Positions 35,444-47,203 of a stretch of 64,000 nucleotides of DNA are shown here, piece after piece. A model generated the notes under the pieces. It saw nothing but the letters and a program-made list of their open reading frames with translations, did no database searches and had not been told where the DNA came from. Position 1 is the first letter of the stretch. The number at the start of each line of letters is the position of its first letter. The DNA is from Phaeosaccion multiseriatum (taxonomy: Eukaryota; Ochrophyta, other classes): contig OZ218958.1 in NCBI GenBank assembly GCA_965112735.1, positions 744,001-808,000 of the forward strand. Reading direction: 5' to 3'. The position numbers were made by a program, and so were the translations under genes.

Positions 35444-36829
35444 TTTGCCCCTGTCCCTGATAGTATCGACACTGTGGCGAAGGGTCGTGCTCTCCTTCCT
35501 CCTCCACGAGGGTTTCCGAATCGTCGTCTCTCCAATACCAAATCACGCGCTTGCTCTCATCCAAGAGCACAAGACCCATGTTGGAAACCATCGTAACCCC
35601 CTCGGGACTCCCCGGGGGGATTCCCGATCCCTGGGAGCGCGGCGCCGCTGCTGCTGCTGCTGCTGCCGCCGTCGTCGGAGAGAGTGGCAGCTGCTCTGCT
35701 GCAGCTGGCGCCTCTTGGGGTGAAGCTACTTGCGAGTATGGCGAGACAGAGGATGATGATGGCCATGATGGTTGAGCTGGTTGCCCGGCGGCGCGCTGTT
35801 GCTGCTGCATCACCAACTGCTGCTGAGCCGACGGAGAACGTGTGGGGCCATCGATGTGTGAGAACCCCGGGGGGGAGGGGAGGGATGTAAGATGAACACA
35901 AACACGCAACAAAAAACACACATTCACCCACTCTAGACGTACCTCGCTTCTCTCCTCCTTCGCCCCCTCCTTCGTCTGTTCCTTGCTCGCCTCTCCCTCT
36001 TGTCCCTCTTCCTCGTCCTCCCCCTCGTCCTCCTCTTCCTCCTCCCTCGGTGGTGCTCGAAGATGTCCTCCGACATACATGAGTGACGTCACCAGCTTGT
36101 CACTATCGCTGAGAAGCCCGTACTTGAGACTCAGGCGGCGTTGAATGGTCTCCAGCACGTGGGGCGGATGTGCTCCCACCGCCAGGACCTTCGTGTCATA
36201 GGCATCGAGGGCGAGGACCCTGAGAGTGGGTGGATGGATGGGTGGGTTGGTGGGGTGGGTAGATAGGCAGGCAGGTAGATACGTAGGTAGGTATGCAGGT
36301 AGATACGTATGTATGTATGTAGGTAGATAGGTAGATAGGTAGGTAGGTAGGTAGGTAGGTAGGTAGGTAGGTATCCAGGTAGATACGTATGTAGGTAGGT
36401 AGGTAGGTAGATAGGAAGGAAGGAAGGAAGGAAGGAAGGAAGGAAGGAAGGAAGGAAGGTAGGTATGGAGGTAGGTACGTACGAATATGTGGTGCGGGCA
36501 AAGTCGAAGTCAGGTGGAATGGGTGCAAGGGTCGGCGAATGTGTTGGAGTGTTTCGGGAGCACTCCCTCCACACGTGCCATTGAGGGCAACCGAAACTCA
36601 CGTGCGATTGAGGGCAACCAAGAGCTTCTGTGTGTGATAGTCGAGAGCAATTTTTGTGTCAAGCAGCACGTCAATCACTGTGTCCGCATCATCATCGCCA
36701 CCCTGCTGTTGTTTTTGTTGACTTCTTCCTCCTTGCCCGCCGTCCGTGTGCTCCCCTCCGACTCCTTGCTTGCCGTTCCCCGATGGTCCTCGGTGATGCT
36801 CTGCTGCTGCTGCTGGTGGTGGTGAGGCG
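33144..36829 (-). CDS. Response-regulator receiver protein, C-terminal receiver part
   Basis: Exons (in transcription order) 36829-36602, 36219-35943, 35822-33925 and 33561-33144; phases agree within this part. The N-terminal piece has two short similar blocks, [15 protein letters not shown] and [21 protein letters not shown] long Gln/Glu/Ser/Lys-rich region follows, with a conserved-looking island [20 protein letters not shown]. The receiver domain near the C-terminus has all expected residues: acidic pair in [10 protein letters not shown], phospho-acceptor Asp in [13 protein letters not shown], Ser in VVVISG and Lys in LDVLRKPLD. The frame then enters the CTC/GAG tract as poly-Gly and stops at 33144, so the true 3' end is uncertain. 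A start at ATG 37122 spliced at 37109 would fit the phase but uses a weak donor. It is probably the continuation of the next entry. Receivers accept phosphate from histidine kinases or phosphotransfer proteins. Confidence 0.75.
33740..33922 (-). repeat. (CA)n tract in the receiver-gene intron
   Basis: CA repeats with CG interruptions on the plus strand, so GT repeats on the coding strand, placed directly after the donor at 33924. The other end of the same intron is poly-purine on the plus strand (33566-33670), so CT-rich on the coding strand next to the acceptor. Confidence 0.9.
34531..34630 (-). repeat. (GAG)n tract encoding poly-Glu
   Basis: About thirty CTC triplets on the plus strand are read as a poly-glutamate run inside the receiver protein's linker, flanked by lysine-rich coding sequence. 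Confidence 0.85.
36232..36475 (-). repeat. GTAG/GATA and GGAA tetranucleotide repeats in an intron
   Basis: TAGG/TAGA tetranucleotides followed by eleven GGAA units on the plus strand fill the intron between 36602 and 36219 of the receiver gene; on the coding strand they read TTCC and CCTA. Confidence 0.9.
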
Positions 36830-37455
36830 CTGGAAGGCAAAAGGGAGGGGGGTAGGCATGTGAAGAACGCCAGCAGGAGCTGAGGAAGGAAGGAAGGGAG
36901 GGAGGGAAGGAGGGAGGGAGAGAGGGGAGGGAGGGAGGGTCTTTAGCCAATCATTAAAGAAGGGATATTGGACAAGAAACCAAAAGACCAGAAAAGATAC
37001 ATAGATAGAGAGAGAGGTGAGGGGACGGAGAAGAGCGAGAGGCAGGGAGGGACATCCGATAATCAGGGAAGGGAGAGACGTTGGGGGGGGGGTGAGGCAA
37101 GTAAGGACTCATAGACAACCATCCCCTTGTCCTCTACGCGCAGCCCCAGCAGGGGGGCCTACAGCGATGGCAGTTCGTGGTCAGAAGGGCAAGGACGGGA
37201 CCGTTGGACCTTTCACGACGGACCACAGGGAGCGAGTTGAGAGGAGAAGCGACAGCCTCCTCCCCCCTGCCGGAGTCTCTCTCTCTGCCTCTGTCCATAT
37301 GCCTCCACCCATATACCCCTACCTCAGTCTCTGCCTCTGACTCTGCCTCTCTCTGTATCTCTGCGTATGTCAGCCTGGAATCCCCCCCCCCCCCCGCTCC
37401 TCGAATCCGCTCCTCCCCCCCTCCTTCTACCTCTATCTCTACTCTCCGTTCTCAC

Positions 37456-38055
37456 CTTCTCGCCGTTGGGATGCTGATGCAGGACAAAATCGTTCCCTCT
37501 CTCATCTTTCAGAGAGAAATCCCTCGCTGGCTGACCAAGTTTAACCTTCACCTCCGACGGCCGAGGAATCATCGACCTCCTCCTGGCGGCAGGCAGAGCC
37601 GTATTCTTATTCTTGCTTACAACGCCGATGTGAGACTCTGGCTCTCCAGATGAACCCCGTATCGGAAACGCAAGAGGCTGTCGCCCAACACTAGAGGCTT
37701 GCCCCGGAGCTTGCTTGACGATGACGGAAGCTCCTCGCGGCTTCTCAGTGAGCTTCACGACATCCTCAGTCCTGTGCTCATGGAAGGTTGCGGCCTTTAC
37801 GAGCTTGCGCTGCCTCATCTTTAACCCACCGCCGCTGGTCGTATTAACATTGGGTGGTGGTGCACCCAGGAACCGAAAAGTCCCCTGGGGGGCTACTTCT
37901 GCGCCGCCCCCGGGGCCATCCGCACACACGGCCCCGGGGTAGGGTGAGGAGAGCTGCCCGTCGCCCTCTTCTCCAACTACGCTACTGGCAAGCACTACAC
38001 GAATCGGGGAGAGTGGTTCTAGCGTCGCAAGTGCCTCCTCCTCCTCCCCCTTCTC

Positions 38056-38106
<51 letters not shown>

Positions 38107-39349
38107 GTGGTGGTGGTGGTGGTGCCGCTGCTTCTCCTTCTGTTTCTTGCTCTTCTTGTTGTCCTCCTTCGTCTTGTTCTTCTCCTCCTCTTCCTCCACA
38201 ACCACCTGGGGCCTCCGACAGTGTCGCTTGAGCGCTTGAAGCACCTCTTCCTTTCGCATGGGCTTATGCAGCACATCGAGAGCTCCCTGAAGGACGATCA
38301 ATAGAGAAAGGCTTCAGCACACACACGCAAGACACACACAGGCATAAACACGCACACACACACGCACGCATACACACACATCGACTCACCATTGCTAAGC
38401 ACTTCTCCGCCGCCCCTGTTTCGTCTACCCCACTCAGCATGATGACGGGAATCTTCCGCAAGCAAGGGTTCTCTTTGATAACGGTCAGCACCTCCAAGCC
38501 GTCCATCTCAGGCATGATGATGTCCAGCAAGATGATGTCCACCTGAGGGACCCATCCAGCGCCACCACTTGACCTCGCGATGGACATTGCACTGGACGCC
38601 AGGCTCGTAGGAGCTTTTGGAGAGAGGCCTTGCTCCGATTGCCGCTCACCAGTCTCCGCGACAGCGACAGACCTGTTGCGACCAAGGCGACGAAGGAGGG
38701 CAATCCCTTTTTCGCCGCTCGATGCTGTCTCCACAAGAAAGTCTTTCCCGAGAATACGAGTGGCAAGTTTGCACGCTACTATCGAGTCATCGATTATAAG
38801 AAGCCTCGTCTTGGAAGGATCGGCCCACTCTTCGTATTCCGAGCCCCACTTCCACTCTCCCTGGTCTGCCGCTAGCGGGCTGTCCCCCGCTTCCCCCGAA
38901 GCTAAGGAGGACCCCGACGACGACGACGACGACGAGGAGGAGGAGGAGGCGGAGGAAGAGGACGAGGAGGGTCGGCGAGGGAAAGAGTCGTCCGCCTCCG
39001 TACCTATCGTACTGGTGCTCCATGACTGAGCCCTCCTTTTCGTCGAATCCCGCTTCAGTATGAAAGGCTGATTTCGTGGGGACGCGTTGATCTCCCCGTT
39101 TTCTTCTTCTTCTTCTTCTTCTTCTTCTTCTTCTTCTTCTTCTTCCCCATCCTTGCCCTCGTCGACCTCCTCCTTGCCCCCTTCTCTCGTGTCTTCCCTC
39201 GTTATCTGACTTATCGTCCTCCCTCTCTTCCTACTCCCCTCCCTGCCACTGGTTCGATAATACGAGGGCGCAGCGGGGATTCGAAGAGGCATACTAACAC
39301 CTTCACGACCCGTGCGGCCTACAAACATTGTCTTGGCCGTTGCCGCCAT
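37456..39349 (-). CDS. Response-regulator receiver protein, N-terminal receiver part
   Basis: Exons 39349-38390 and 38286-37456 (phase 0) give 597 aa. A Lys/Arg/Glu-rich and poly-Ser leader of about 175 residues precedes a receiver domain (about 180-345): TRLLIIDDS, IILLDIIMPEMDG with the phospho-acceptor Asp, VIMLSG, and LDVLHKPM after the intron. An insert of about 50 residues (SVAVAETGERQSEQGLSPK and onward) separates the first helix from the phosphorylation strand. After the domain come poly-Gln, poly-His and acidic tracts, and then VKLGQPARDFSLKDERGND, which faintly recalls the start of AhpC/TSA peroxiredoxins but lacks a visible catalytic Cys. No kinase, DNA-binding or output domain is seen. 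The frame stays open to the donor at 37456, and no stop codon ends the protein here, so it must continue downstream, most likely into the 36829-33144 exons; a joining exon with matching phase was not found. Confidence 0.8.
38056..38104 (-). repeat. CAG tract encoding poly-Gln
   Basis: Sixteen CTG triplets on the plus strand, followed by GTG repeats that encode poly-His, within the receiver protein. Confidence 0.85.
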
Positions 39350-40218
39350 ATCGTCAGGGGGATATGTGGCTCTTTAAATATTTCTCTCTTTTCCCTATCC
39401 CCCACCCAGCCCTTTCAAAAAAAAACAAGAATTTCTGTAACGTTCTATCCGAGGGCGGTTCCCAGGGGGTCCACCAGTTTGCGCTTGCGGATTTGCACCG
39501 GAGAGTAAAGGGGTGCAAAAGCAAAACAAAAACGTGTTTTTCAGAGGTGAGTGAGGGGAGAAGGGATGCCCTTGAGCTGTTCGAGTAGAAGACCTTGCGA
39601 GTGCCCGGCCGTGCTGGTATGCATCCTTCCTTGCTCCGCCGCTCTTGTCTCGGGGGGGCTTCTCACTTCGCTCCCGCGCCCCGCTGGACGGACGTTCCCC
39701 GGCGACAAAGTAGTTTGGCGAGCAGCAGTGGCCGCATCCGCCCCGACGAAGCAGCAACCAATGCATGGCATTGTTAGCAAGCACTGGGGCCGTTTCGCAC
39801 ACATGTCCACGCACGCGAGTCCGCACACGCGAGGCTTGTGGAATCATTTGGGGGGCTTGGTGACGCTTCCATTTTTGCCCACCAGCGTCACCGGGTGGCA
39901 AGGGGCTACGTGCGAGGGAGAGCAGAAAATACAGGGGGGCTAGAGAGCTGCATCTCGGAAGAGAGCAGCTTTCCTGGTGTCCCCCATCTCTCTATCCTGC
40001 CGTCGCTCGTACTTTTCAGGAAGATTCTCCGCGAACCCATCCTTTCGCAGCTTGCTATTTGCGTCATGTCCTTGCTTCTTGGTCTCATTTGCGTATCTTC
40101 CCTCTGTCCTTTGCTCCTTGTCTGACTTACACCCATCTAATTGCCTGCATTTCCCACAATTGTCTTGATTATTCCTCAGCAGGCCAACTCTTGATACCGC
40201 CATCACACGCGCCTCATC
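39350..40218. promoter_or_regulatory. Divergent intergenic region
   Basis: 869 bp between the start codons of the receiver gene and the acyl-CoA synthetase. It should hold both promoters. It is lower in microsatellites than the rest of the window. No clear promoter motif or gene is visible. Confidence 0.4.
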
Positions 40219-43200
40219 ATGTCAATGCAACCCAAGCAGTGGGTGACCGAGCCCCATGAGCTCCTGGAGCCCAAGATCGGCACTGGGGAGGTCGCCGGTA
40301 GGACGCCCACGACTGTCATGGCGGTGTTCAAGGCGACGGTGGAGAAGTTTGGGGACAGGAAGGCTCTTAGCTACAAGGTGAGAGAGAGACAGAGAGAGGG
40401 AGGGTCAAGAGGAGGAAGAAGAAGAAGAACAATAAGAGGGAAGAAGCACGGAATGTGTACTGACGCCATACCTGCTGACTGGAAGAAGCTTTCTCTGACT
40501 TCTCCTATCCCCACACAGCTCGCTCACCCACGGAGCTGCTGTGCTTGCTTCCTAACGTCGACCCCAAGCCCCTTACTCTGGACTCTTTTCCTTTCTTCGC
40601 GTTGCCCTCACTCACCTACTCACTCACTAACGCATCTCCCCTTCCTTCTGCAACCATCTGTCTCTGTTTGTTCATCTACCCGCTGCGGTGCCACTGCCGG
40701 GCCACTGCCGTGTCAGATCCCGAAGGAGGATGGGTCGGTGGTGGGGGTGGAGTGGACACACTTGACCTGGAAGGAGTACTACGCTCAGGTGTGTGTGTGA
40801 GAGAGAGAGAGAGAGGGAGAGGGGCGGGGGAGGGAGGGAGGGAGAGAGGGAGGCCAAGTAGGGTGGGAGGGACACAAGACAGAGCTATTCGCCCATAGAG
40901 ACCTGACAATGGGTGGGTGTACACAGTACAGAGTGCACGCCAGTCCTTGCGGGGATGGGAGTGGGACACGTGTCAATGGATGGATGCCTGTACCGTGCCT
41001 ACCTCCTCTCTCAATCCACAACTTCGCTTTACCTATTTCTTCTCGTCGCCAACCGTATAACTAACCAACCAACCAACCAACCACCCAAACCCCCGTCGCT
41101 CCCAGTCTCTGGCCTTTGCTAAGTCGCTCGTGAAGGGCGGTTTCGCGCCTCACCGCTGCACCAACATCCTGGGCTTCAACTCCAAAGAGTGGTTCATTGC
41201 TAACATGGGCACCATCGCGGCAGGGGGCATCGCGGCAGGCATCTACGCCACCAACCTCTCCGAGGTACGATCCATGAGCGATACATAACCATACATAAAC
41301 ATACGTAGCGTAGCAGAGAGGGGGAGGTGTATCGGCAGACATCTACTACGTCAACAACCTCTCCGGGACACGTTACGTTATGTAACCTTAAATAACCACT
41401 CCGTGTATATGCGTGTGTGTGTTGCCCGTTGTCCCTCTCTCTCTCATCTCTCTTGCTCTCTTTCCCCTGCCCCCTTCCCTCTCCCCTGAACCCCTCCCTC
41501 TCCTGCCCCCTCCCTCTCCTGCCCCCTCCCTCTCCCCTGCCCCCCTCCCTCTCCTGCCCCCTCCCTCTCCCCTGCCCCCCTCCCTCCCCCCCTCCCTCCT
41601 CTCCCTCCCTCCCTCCCTCCCTCCCCTCCCTCCCCTCCCTCCCGTCCCTCCCCTCCCTTCCTCTCCCTCCCTCCCTCCCCTCCCCTCCCTCCCTCTCTCC
41701 CTCCCTCCCTCCCTCCCTCCCCCCCTCCCTCCCCTCCCTCCCTCCCCTCCCTCCCTCCCTCCCTCCCTCCCTCCCCTCCCTCCCTCCCTCCCCTCCCTCT
41801 CTCCCTCCCTCCCAGGCGTGCAAGTACATCTCGGATCACTCCGAGGCCGAGGTGGTCATTCTGGAGGGGCAGGCGCAGCTTGACAAGTACAAGGGCATCG
41901 CTAAGGACCTCAAGAACCTCAAGGTGTGGCATGTGTACTCCAACCAAAGAGTCGTTGTCATGTGTGATGCCATGTGCTTTTTCCCCGGTTGGGGCCAGGA
42001 TTTGTTGTTGTGAAATTGAGCTCAACCTCTTGACATTCTTCTTGGGGTGTTTCTCCCCTTCCCTCAATCCCTCCCTGCCTCCCTCCCTCCCCTTCCCAGT
42101 CGATCGTGGTGTACAACATCGCCTCCATCCCCTCTGACCTGGACATTGGCGTCCCTGTCTACACCTTCGATGGCTTCCTCAAACTTGGGGCAGAGGTGGA
42201 CGACGCCACCATGGAGACACGCATCTCAGACCAGAAGCCCGGCCACTGCTGCTCCCTCATCTACACCTCCGGCACCACAGGCCCACCCAAAGCCGTCATG
42301 ATCAGGTGCGTTGATCAGTCTGTGTGTGTATGTGTGTATGGGTGTGTATGGGTGTGTGTACGTGTGGGTTTGTGTGTGTGCGTGTGGGTGTGTGTATACG
42401 TGTGTGGGTGGGTGTTTGCGGGTATGTTCGTGTGGGTGGGTGGGTGGGTGGGTGGGAGTGTGTGTGGGGTGGGTAGGTGGGTGTGGGTGGGTAGGTGGGT
42501 GTGGGTGGGTAGGTGGGTGTGGGTAGGTGGGTGTGGGTGGGTAGGTGGGTGTGGGGTGGGTAGGTGGGTGTGGGTGGGTAGGTGGGTGTGGGTGGGTAGG
42601 TGGGTGTGGGTGGGTAGGTGGGTGTGGGTGGGTAGGTGGGTGTGGGTGGGCAGGTGGGTGTGGGTGGGTAGGTGGGTGTGGGTGGGTAGGTGGGTGTGGG
42701 TGGGTAGGTGGGTGTGGGTGGGTAGGTGGGTGTGGGTGTGTGTGTGGGGGGAGGGGTCTGGGGGTTGGGGGCGGGGTGCGTGCTCTGTGTGTCTTGTCTG
42801 TCTCTCCGTCTCTCCCTCTCCCTCTCCCTCTCTCTTCTCTCACACACACTCTCTCTCTTAATCTCCACCCATTGGCTGCTCTCCCTCTCTTCCTCCCTCC
42901 CTCCCTCCCTCTGTGAACTATACAGCCAGGACAACATTACATGGACAGCAAACACGCTGCTGAGCATGTACCCCTTCGACCACACCGAGAGGGTCATCTC
43001 CTACCTCCCCCTCAGGTAGTTGCAGTGGGGTAGGGTAGGGTAGAGGTAAACCCTCTGTCCTGACACCCCTCTCCATCTGCTCTGACACCCTCTCTCTCTC
43101 TGTCTCTGACATACCTGTCCTGATAACCTCCCTCCCTCCCTCTCTCTCTCCCTCTCTCCCTCTCTCGCCCATCTCCCTCCACCCCCACGGGCCCCTCCAT

Positions 43201-43293
43201 ACGCCCATATGCACCTCCAGCCACATTGCGGCCCAGGTTCTGGACATGCACGGTCCTATGTTCATCGGCGGACAGGTAAAGCATTCTCTCCCT

Positions 43294-43328
<35 letters not shown>

Positions 43329-45529
43329 TGGCTCTCCCTCTCTTTCCCCCTGTCTCTCCCTCTCTGTACCTCTCTCTCCCCCTCCCCCCTCTTCTCTCTT
43401 CTCTCACTCCCTCTTTCGCTCTGCCCGCCTTCCCTGCCTCTCTCTTATTACCCTCTCTCTCGCTCCTCTCCTTCTCCCTCCCCCTCTCTCTCTTTCACAC
43501 ACAAACACTGTCTCTCTCTTTCACACGCACACACTCTCTCCCTCTGTATCTCTTTTATACACACACACTCTCTATTTCATACACACACTCTCTCTTTCAT
43601 ACACACACACACTCTCTCTCTCTTTCTCGCTCTCTCTCTCTTTCTCTCTCTCTCTTTCTCTCTCTCTCGCTCTCTAAGGTGTTCTTCGCACAGCCCGATG
43701 CCCTGCGCGGCTCTCTGGGGGCAACTTTGAAGGATGTGAAGCCCACCATCTTCTTCGGAGTGCCCCGAGTGTGGGAGAAGATCTACGACAAGATGCAGGT
43801 GGGTGGTATGTCAATGGGTGCGTGGGTGCGTGGAGTGGGTGGGTGGTGGGGTCCTTCCTTCCCCTCCCTACCCCAACATAGTGCTCACCCTGTCCCTCTC
43901 TCTCTGTTTGTCTGTTTTTCTATCTGCCTGTCTGTCTGCCTGTCTGTCTGTCTGTCTGTCTTGTCTCTTACCTCCCTGCCTCCCTCCCTCCCTACCTCCT
44001 TACCTGATGTCAGGATGTGTCCCGCTCCACCAAGGGAGTAAAGAAGAAGATTGCGACATGGGCCAAGCGCAAGGGCTCAGAGAAGAGTGCCCTTCACCAG
44101 TACGGAGGGGGGGATGGGGCGCCCTGCGGTTACGGCATCGCCAGCGGCCTTGTCTTCAGCAAGATCAAGGTACAGCAGTTGGTGGTATGGGCAGAAGGGT
44201 AGGGGTGGGGTTGAGGTAGGATGGGGAAGGAGGAGACACAGGGAGAGACAGGGTGAAGGGGGCGAGCCGGCCTGCTTGGTCCGCATGTCTATCCTGCCTG
44301 TCGAACGTACCTGTCCGTCTGTTCGGGCGTGGGTGCGATTGTGTGTGCTTCACTCCGTGCCACGCCACTCTCTGACGTGTCTTTTGTCATTTTTGTCCTC
44401 TCTCTCCCTCCCTCCCTCCCCCTCTTCCTCCCTCCATCCATCCCTCTCTCCCTCCCTCCCTCTCTCCCTCCCTGAATCACCAACACCAACACATAGGCTG
44501 TGTTGGGCCTAAACGAGACCAAGGCGTGCTTCACCGCCGCTGCCCCCATCAGCGTGGAGGTGCTCAAGTACTTTGCCTCCATTGACATTCCCATCTACGA
44601 GGTTAGTGTGTGTGTGTGTCTCCCTCGTTTTCTCCCCCTCTTTCGCTCTCTCTCCCTCTCTCTGTATATAGGCTGTATATCTGTTTTCTCTCTCCCACTC
44701 TCTCCATCTCTCGTCTCTCACTCCGTTGCATTGACATTCCCATCATGAGGTTCATCGGTCTGTCTTTTTCTTTTTTTCTCTCTCTCGTTCCTCTCCCTTA
44801 CTCTCCCCCTCTCTTCCCTCTCTTCCTTCTCCCTGCCCACCCAAAGGTGTTCGGCCAGTCCGAATGCACTGGCCCCCAAACCGCCAACACCATCGACGCG
44901 TGGAAAATCGGAACGTGTGGAAGGCCCATGATCGGCACTGAGAGCATGATTGTGCCTGAGAACGGAGAGCTTTGCTACAGGTACAGGGGCGTGCAGCTGT
45001 ACAGACACCCTTACTTACCCTTACTTACCCTTACTCCCCTCCTCTTCGCCGCATTTGTCATTGTCTTTTGTCTTTGTGGGCGGCTGCCTCTGTGTACACG
45101 GTAACTGCACACTGCTAACTGCTAACCAGCTGCCAATGCCAACAACAATTGCAACTCAAACTGATTACAGGGGCCGCCACATCTTTATGGGGTACATGCA
45201 CGACCCCGATAAGACGAAGGAAACCATCGATGGGAAGGGATGGATGCACTCAGGGGATGTTGTCAAGTTTGACGACGACGGCATCGACGGCATGGTGAGC
45301 CATACGTGGAGAGGGAGTGATGAGCGAGTAGTTAGTGATGAGGAAGGAAGTGGGGGAGGGGGGGGGGGGGCAGAGGGAGGGAGCGTCGAGGGTATGGTCA
45401 GTCATCAGAGGAGGTGTGGGGGGGCTGGGCAATAGGAGCGATGTACACATGTAGAGAGAGAGAGAGAGGACCTTAAAGCAGTTCCAAACACGTTCCCTCC
45501 CTCCCTCCCTCCTCCTCCTCCTCCTCCTC

Positions 45530-45561
<32 letters not shown>

Positions 45562-46722
45562 TTTCCTCGCCTCTGTCAGGTTGGGCCCAGCGGATTCATG
45601 AGCATCACAGGACGCATCAAGGAGCTGATCATCACCGCAGGAGGAGAGAACATCCCGCCGGGTAAGTTAGGCAGTTGGCGATACACTACAACAGTTGTTA
45701 TTCCCCCCTCTCTGTCCACCCTCGTTCCTCTCTACTCTCTGCTCCTCTCCTCCCTCTACCGCTCATCGTATCTCTCCCATCTCTCTCTCTGTGTGTGTGT
45801 GTGCGTGCGTGCGTGTCCATGCAGTGCTGATCGAGGACCAGTTCAAGAAGGCCATGCCCGCCATCTCCAATGCGATGGTCATCGGAGACCAAAGGAAGTT
45901 CCTCTCCATTCTTCTCACCCTCAAGGTCAGTGAGAGAGGAAGAGAGGGGAGGAGGAAGGGAGTAAGCGCATGGTCTAAGGACGCATAAGCACGTACAGAA
46001 AACACACCCGCACACGTACATGCACACTTTTGCCCGCATACACACACTCATACTTCACACACACCCATAATCGCCCTCCTCCTCCTCCTCCTCCTCCTCC
46101 TCGTCCCCCTCCTCCTCCTCCTCGACTGGCGACGGTGGGAGCAGGTGGAGATGGATGAAGAAGGTTCTCCGACCGACAAGCTCACTGGCGACGCTCTGAC
46201 CACGAGCAAAGAGATAGGCAGTGTCGCCACAACGGTCAAAGAGGCGATGGAAGATCCGCTGTGGACCACTTACCTTGACAATGGCATGAAGGCCGCCAAC
46301 AAGGCCACCACCAGCAGGGCTCAAGAGGTGAGGGAGTTGGTGATCTAGAGGGAGGGAGGGAGGGAGGGAGGGAGGGAGGGAGGGAGGGGGAAGCGAGAGC
46401 GGAGAGTACGAGACAAGAGAACGAGAAGAGAGACATGGATGATGGCGAATGGAGGGGGCGATGCGGAGGGAGTAAGTACCCCATCAGCCACACTCACTAA
46501 CACCCATCACACACCGGCCCACCCATTCTCCCTCGTCATTGTTGGACATATATATAACCGTGTCGTCAGGTGAAGAAGTGGGCTCTGCTGACTGACGACT
46601 TCTGCGAGAGAGGCGGGGAGCTGACGCCGACCTTGAAACTGAAGCGGGGCCCCACCGCTGCCAAACACAGCACTGTGATTGAGGGAATGTACGCTCCAGC
46701 CCTGCCGGCAAGCAGCACGTAG
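40219..46722 (+). CDS. Long-chain acyl-CoA synthetase, bubblegum (ACSBG) type
   Basis: Sixteen exons: 40219-40377, 40717-40788, 41106-41264, 41816-41923, 42100-42305, 42926-43015, 43221-43275, 43679-43798, 44014-44169, 44497-44601, 44847-44980, 45171-45294, 45580-45661, 45825-45925, 46145-46327, 46570-46722. Total 2007 nt, 668 aa, all phases consistent. AMP-binding P-loop YTSGTTGPPKAVM, then YLPLSHIAAQVLDMH, FFGVPRVWEKIYDKMQ, the A5 region VFGQSECTGPQTAN, the A7 motif GWMHSGDVVKFDDDGIDG, and A8 GRIKELIITAGGENIPPV. The ending HSTVIEGMY is typical of bubblegum enzymes. Reaction: fatty acid + ATP + CoA to acyl-CoA + AMP + PPi. I see no signal peptide or membrane helix, so cytosolic or peripheral membrane location is likely. 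Chain-length preference cannot be read from sequence. Most introns enter in phase 0. Confidence 0.95.
42430..42745 (+). repeat. 18-bp minisatellite in acyl-CoA synthetase intron 5
   Basis: About fifteen units of GTGGGTAGGTGGGTGTGG, with small length variants, follow the donor at 42305. G-rich on the coding strand with four or more closely spaced GGG runs per two units. Confidence 0.9.
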
Positions 46723-47203
46723 TAAGGCAGTGAAAGTGAGGGTGCTGCTGCTGTTCTCTACTGTGGTACGGGTGTGCGTGTGTGCGTGTCACCGCTATCA
46801 GTCAAGTGTCAAAGCAGCAGCAAGAAGGATCTTGAATTGAAGCTATGCGAACGAAGTGATATCAGTAGTGATGGAGCCAGTGGAGGGGACCATAACAAGT
46901 GGTGGTAGGGTGAGGTGAGGTGAGGTGAGGTGAGGTGACTCAAAGCGAGGCCGAATGGATTGAGTGGTGAGCCCCACACACACCACTGCCAAACGGCGAA
47001 TGTTTTTCTTCGCACTACACAGAGTACTACCGTCTACAGTTCGTCTGTGCAGAGTACTACAGTCTACAGTTCGTCTGTGTCGCGCCGTTAGGTCAAGGCT
47101 TCGTTTTGTTTTTTTGTCCCCTTTTCTCTCCAAGGATACATTTTTTTTTTCATTTTTTCATTATATATTACATGACGATTTTCTACAGTATATATAAATC
47201 TTT
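46723..47203. other. Convergent 3' spacer
   Basis: It contains the 3' ends of the acyl-CoA synthetase and PDZ-FKBP genes. A 19-bp direct repeat (AGAGTACTACNGTCTACAGTTCGTCTGTG) occurs twice near 47020-47075. The final 100 bp are AT-rich with a T10 run and TATATATTA, a probable polyadenylation zone of the minus-strand gene. Confidence 0.45.

Noticed and set aside
37456-37560. Peroxiredoxin domain in the receiver protein
   Set aside because: Only the opening phrase GQPARDFSLKDERGND resembles AhpC/TSA; no catalytic Cys motif follows in any exon I can join.
42106-42861. Trp/Val/Gly/Cys repeat protein (GWVGGC)n
   Set aside because: Reading through the donor at 42305 into the 18-bp minisatellite of an intron.
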